NCBI GenBank assembly: GCA_963762165.1
Contig: CAVXJN010000003.1
Location: 248,001-312,000 of the forward strand
Length of the DNA: 64,000 nucleotides
Source: CAVXJN01 sp963762165
Lineage (GTDB): Bacteria > Pseudomonadota > Gammaproteobacteria > JASBUN01
Direction: 5' to 3'
Part shown: positions 62,505 through 64,000 of the stretch, piece by piece
Numbering within the stretch: position 1 is the first letter of the stretch
Layout of the letters: each line of letters opens with the position of its first letter
The notes under the pieces: generated by a model
The model's input: the letters and a program-made list of their open reading frames with translations, nothing else
Database searches by the model: none
What the model was told of the DNA's origin: nothing
Made by a program: the position numbers and the translations under genes

Positions 62505-63902
62505 TCAGGCGCTCAACTGATCGCTGCAAGCCTGCGCGGCGGTCTGATAGCACTCCGCCAAGGTTGGGTAATTGAATACATTCGAGGCCAGCGTATGCAC
62601 CGGGCTGCCGCACGCCATGGCCATCTGGCCGACATGGACCAACTCGCTGGCCGCTTCACCGATGATGTGGACCCCGAGAATGCGGCCGCTCGGCCGCTCG
62701 GCCAGCAGCTTCAGCATGCCCCGGTAATCGCCGATGATCTGGCCGCGGGCAGTGTCGGCGAATTCCGCCACGCCGACCACGTACTGCGCCTGACGCTCGG
62801 CCAGCTGACGTTCGGTCTCGCCGATATAGGACAACTCGGGAATGGTATAGATGGCCATGGGCAACGGTGCGGCGCTTTCGGGGCCCGACGCCGCGAAGGC
62901 ATGCTGCGCCACCCGCCGCCCCTGCTCCATGGCCGTCGAGGCGAGCGCGGGGGCACCGGCCAGATCGCCAATAATATAGATATGGCCCGCCGCGGTCTGC
63001 TGGTGCTGGTTGATGCGCACCCAGCCGTTGTCGTCGGCCAGCAATCCCGCCTGCTCGATGTCGAGACTGTCATAGTTCGGCTGGCGGCCCAGGGCGTACA
63101 GCAGACAATCGGCATTGTGGCGCTCGCCGGCCTCGGTGCGCAGTTCCACGGTCGGGCCCCGGCGTTTGATTTCCGCAACCCGGGTCTCCAACTGCAGGCT
63201 CAAGCCCATGTCCAGCATCTGATCCACCAGGCGGCCGGCGATGTCCTGGTCGAGGTACGCCAGTGGCTGGCGGTGATGATCGATCAAGGTCACCTTGACC
63301 CCGAGGGGGGCGAACATGGTGGCGAATTCGCAGGCAATCACTCCGCCGCCGATCACCAGCATGCTGCGCGGCAAGCGGCGCATGTTCAGGATCGAAGTCG
63401 AATCCAGCACCCGCTCCTTGTCGAAGGGCACCGACGAAGGTCGGCGCGGCCGAGATCCGGTCGCCAACACGATGACCGCGGCGCTCAAGGTTTCTTCGCT
63501 GCCGGCTCGAGTGCGCACGCGCAGGGTATGCTGATCGACGAAGGATGCTTCGCCGGGAATGATGGTAACGCCATGGCGCAGCAACTTGCTCAGGAGCACC
63601 GACTCTTTGTTGTCGACCACCGTGTTCTTGCGTTCGATCGCCTCGGCGAGAAAGTCCGCGCTCAGATCGAACTTGCGGTACAGCGCCTCGCGCATACCCT
63701 TGGCGGCAAAGCGTGACACCAGGAAGGCCGCTTCGCGCAGCGCTTTGCTGGGAATGGTACCGGTCTGCAGACTGACGCCACCCAGATACGGCTTGCGTTC
63801 GATCAGCGCGACCCGGCGGCCGAGCTTGGCGGCGGTGATCGCAGCCGCCTGGCCGCCCGGGCCGGAACCCACTACCAGTAAATCGTAATTTGTCGATGCC
63901 AC
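62505..63902 (-). CDS. sthA: Si-specific NAD(P)+ transhydrogenase SthA
   Basis: A 465-residue FAD flavoprotein of the pyridine-nucleotide disulphide oxidoreductase family that equilibrates NADPH and NADH. FAD site DLLVVGSGPGGQAAAITAAKLG; NAD(P) site MLVIGGGVIACEFATMFAPLG; second FAD motif IYIIGDLAG; dimerisation domain IYTIPELSYIGETE. The active-site helix reads GGVSLQTGTIPSKALREA. It lacks the paired redox cysteines of lipoamide dehydrogenase (CxxxxC), which identifies it as the SthA type. The start is GTG at 63902 with GAGAG upstream. It lies 365 bp upstream of gltB, an NADPH consumer. Confidence 0.93.
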   Translation of the reverse strand: MASTNYDLLVVGSGPGGQAAAITAAKLGRRVALIERKPYLGGVSLQTGTIPSKALREAAFLVSRFAAKGMREALYRKFDLSADFLAEAIERKNTVVDNKESVLLSKLLRHGVTIIPGEASFVDQHTLRVRTRAGSEETLSAAVIVLATGSRPRRPSSVPFDKERVLDSTSILNMRRLPRSMLVIGGGVIACEFATMFAPLGVKVTLIDHHRQPLAYLDQDIAGRLVDQMLDMGLSLQLETRVAEIKRRGPTVELRTEAGERHNADCLLYALGRQPNYDSLDIEQAGLLADDNGWVRINQHQQTAAGHIYIIGDLAGAPALASTAMEQGRRVAQHAFAASGPESAAPLPMAIYTIPELSYIGETERQLAERQAQYVVGVAEFADTARGQIIGDYRGMLKLLAERPSGRILGVHIIGEAASELVHVGQMAMACGSPVHTLASNVFNYPTLAECYQTAAQACSDQLSA

Positions 63903-64000
63903 TGCGGCTCTCTTTAGCTTGCATTAAAAGGGTAGCGGTCCGATTCCGGAATTGCACTCGGGCGGCTACAGTCATTACAACACCGAAGCACAGGGGCTGG

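Noticed and set aside
62505..63902. Dihydrolipoamide dehydrogenase Lpd
   Set aside because: The paired redox-active cysteines are absent (GGVSLQTGTIPSK), and no dehydrogenase-complex genes are adjacent.
1..64000. tRNA, rRNA, CRISPR, insertion sequence or prophage
   Set aside because: Looked for cloverleaf-like stretches, regularly spaced repeats, transposase or integrase motifs and terminal repeats; none found.

Overview
The window is a high-GC, gene-dense stretch of chromosome from a gammaproteobacterium. Its gene order follows the core of that class: recG-ubiC-ubiA, gmk-rpoZ-spoT-ridA, yicC/rph/rdgB, rpmE/malic enzyme/PBP1A/pilMNOPQ/aroK/aroB/damX/hemE, and tesA/ybbA/ybbP. The layout resembles Pseudomonas and the Chromatiales-type lineages more than the enterics. 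UbiA and UbiC point to ubiquinone-based respiration, and pilMNOPQ to type IV pili. I cannot name a genus from sequence alone. There are no rRNA or tRNA genes, insertion sequences, prophages or CRISPR arrays.

Layout. 1-6.2 kb: 5' part of typA/bipA (cut by the left edge), a secreted dienelactone-hydrolase-like protein with an altered triad, a RutE-type nitroreductase, a degenerate receiver-like protein with a doubtful partner, a small unknown protein, then ubiA and ubiC. 6.2-13.1 kb: recG, a glycine-zipper lipoprotein, a phospholipase-D/cardiolipin-synthase-like lipoprotein, a YqjD/YqjE/YqjK-like membrane cluster and a PerM/AI-2E transporter; this block lies between recG and ridA. 13.1-17.8 kb: ridA, spoT, rpoZ, gmk and yicC, all on the minus strand. 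18.1-19.9 kb: a coupled Ser/Thr kinase and PP2C phosphatase. 20-27 kb: rph, rdgB, trhP, a GST-like protein, hemW, rimO, a DUF3135 protein and rpmE. 27-38.8 kb: malic enzyme, an unknown protein, PBP1A, pilMNOPQ, aroK and aroB. 38.8-44.7 kb: dgt, a WGR-like protein, damX, hemE and an HD-GYP protein. 44.7-54.1 kb: DUF2914, tesA, ybbA, ybbP, a hydroxyacid dehydrogenase, hemH, a CBS/HPP pair and sdaA. 54.2-64 kb: the wreck of a PQQ-type sugar dehydrogenase, a repeat protein, gltD and gltB (both frameshifted) and sthA.

How the genes work together. Several blocks are functional units. pilMNOPQ builds the inner-membrane platform and outer-membrane secretin of type IV pili, from one near-consensus promoter to one strong terminator. 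gmk, rpoZ and spoT tie GTP supply, RNA polymerase and (p)ppGpp control. hemE, hemH and hemW serve haem. gltB and gltD make the two subunits of NADPH glutamate synthase.

The points most worth checking are: three single-base (+1) frameshifts within 1.3 kb of gltB/gltD; a deleted and frameshifted sorbosone/glucose-dehydrogenase pseudogene 1 kb away; the hydrolase that lacks the normal nucleophile and histidine; the non-RD kinase/PP2C pair; and the translationally coupled CBS-HPP pair. I did not find a clear new defence system or other large undescribed system. The best candidates for under-described biology are the kinase/phosphatase pair, the CBS-HPP pair and the small unknown proteins.
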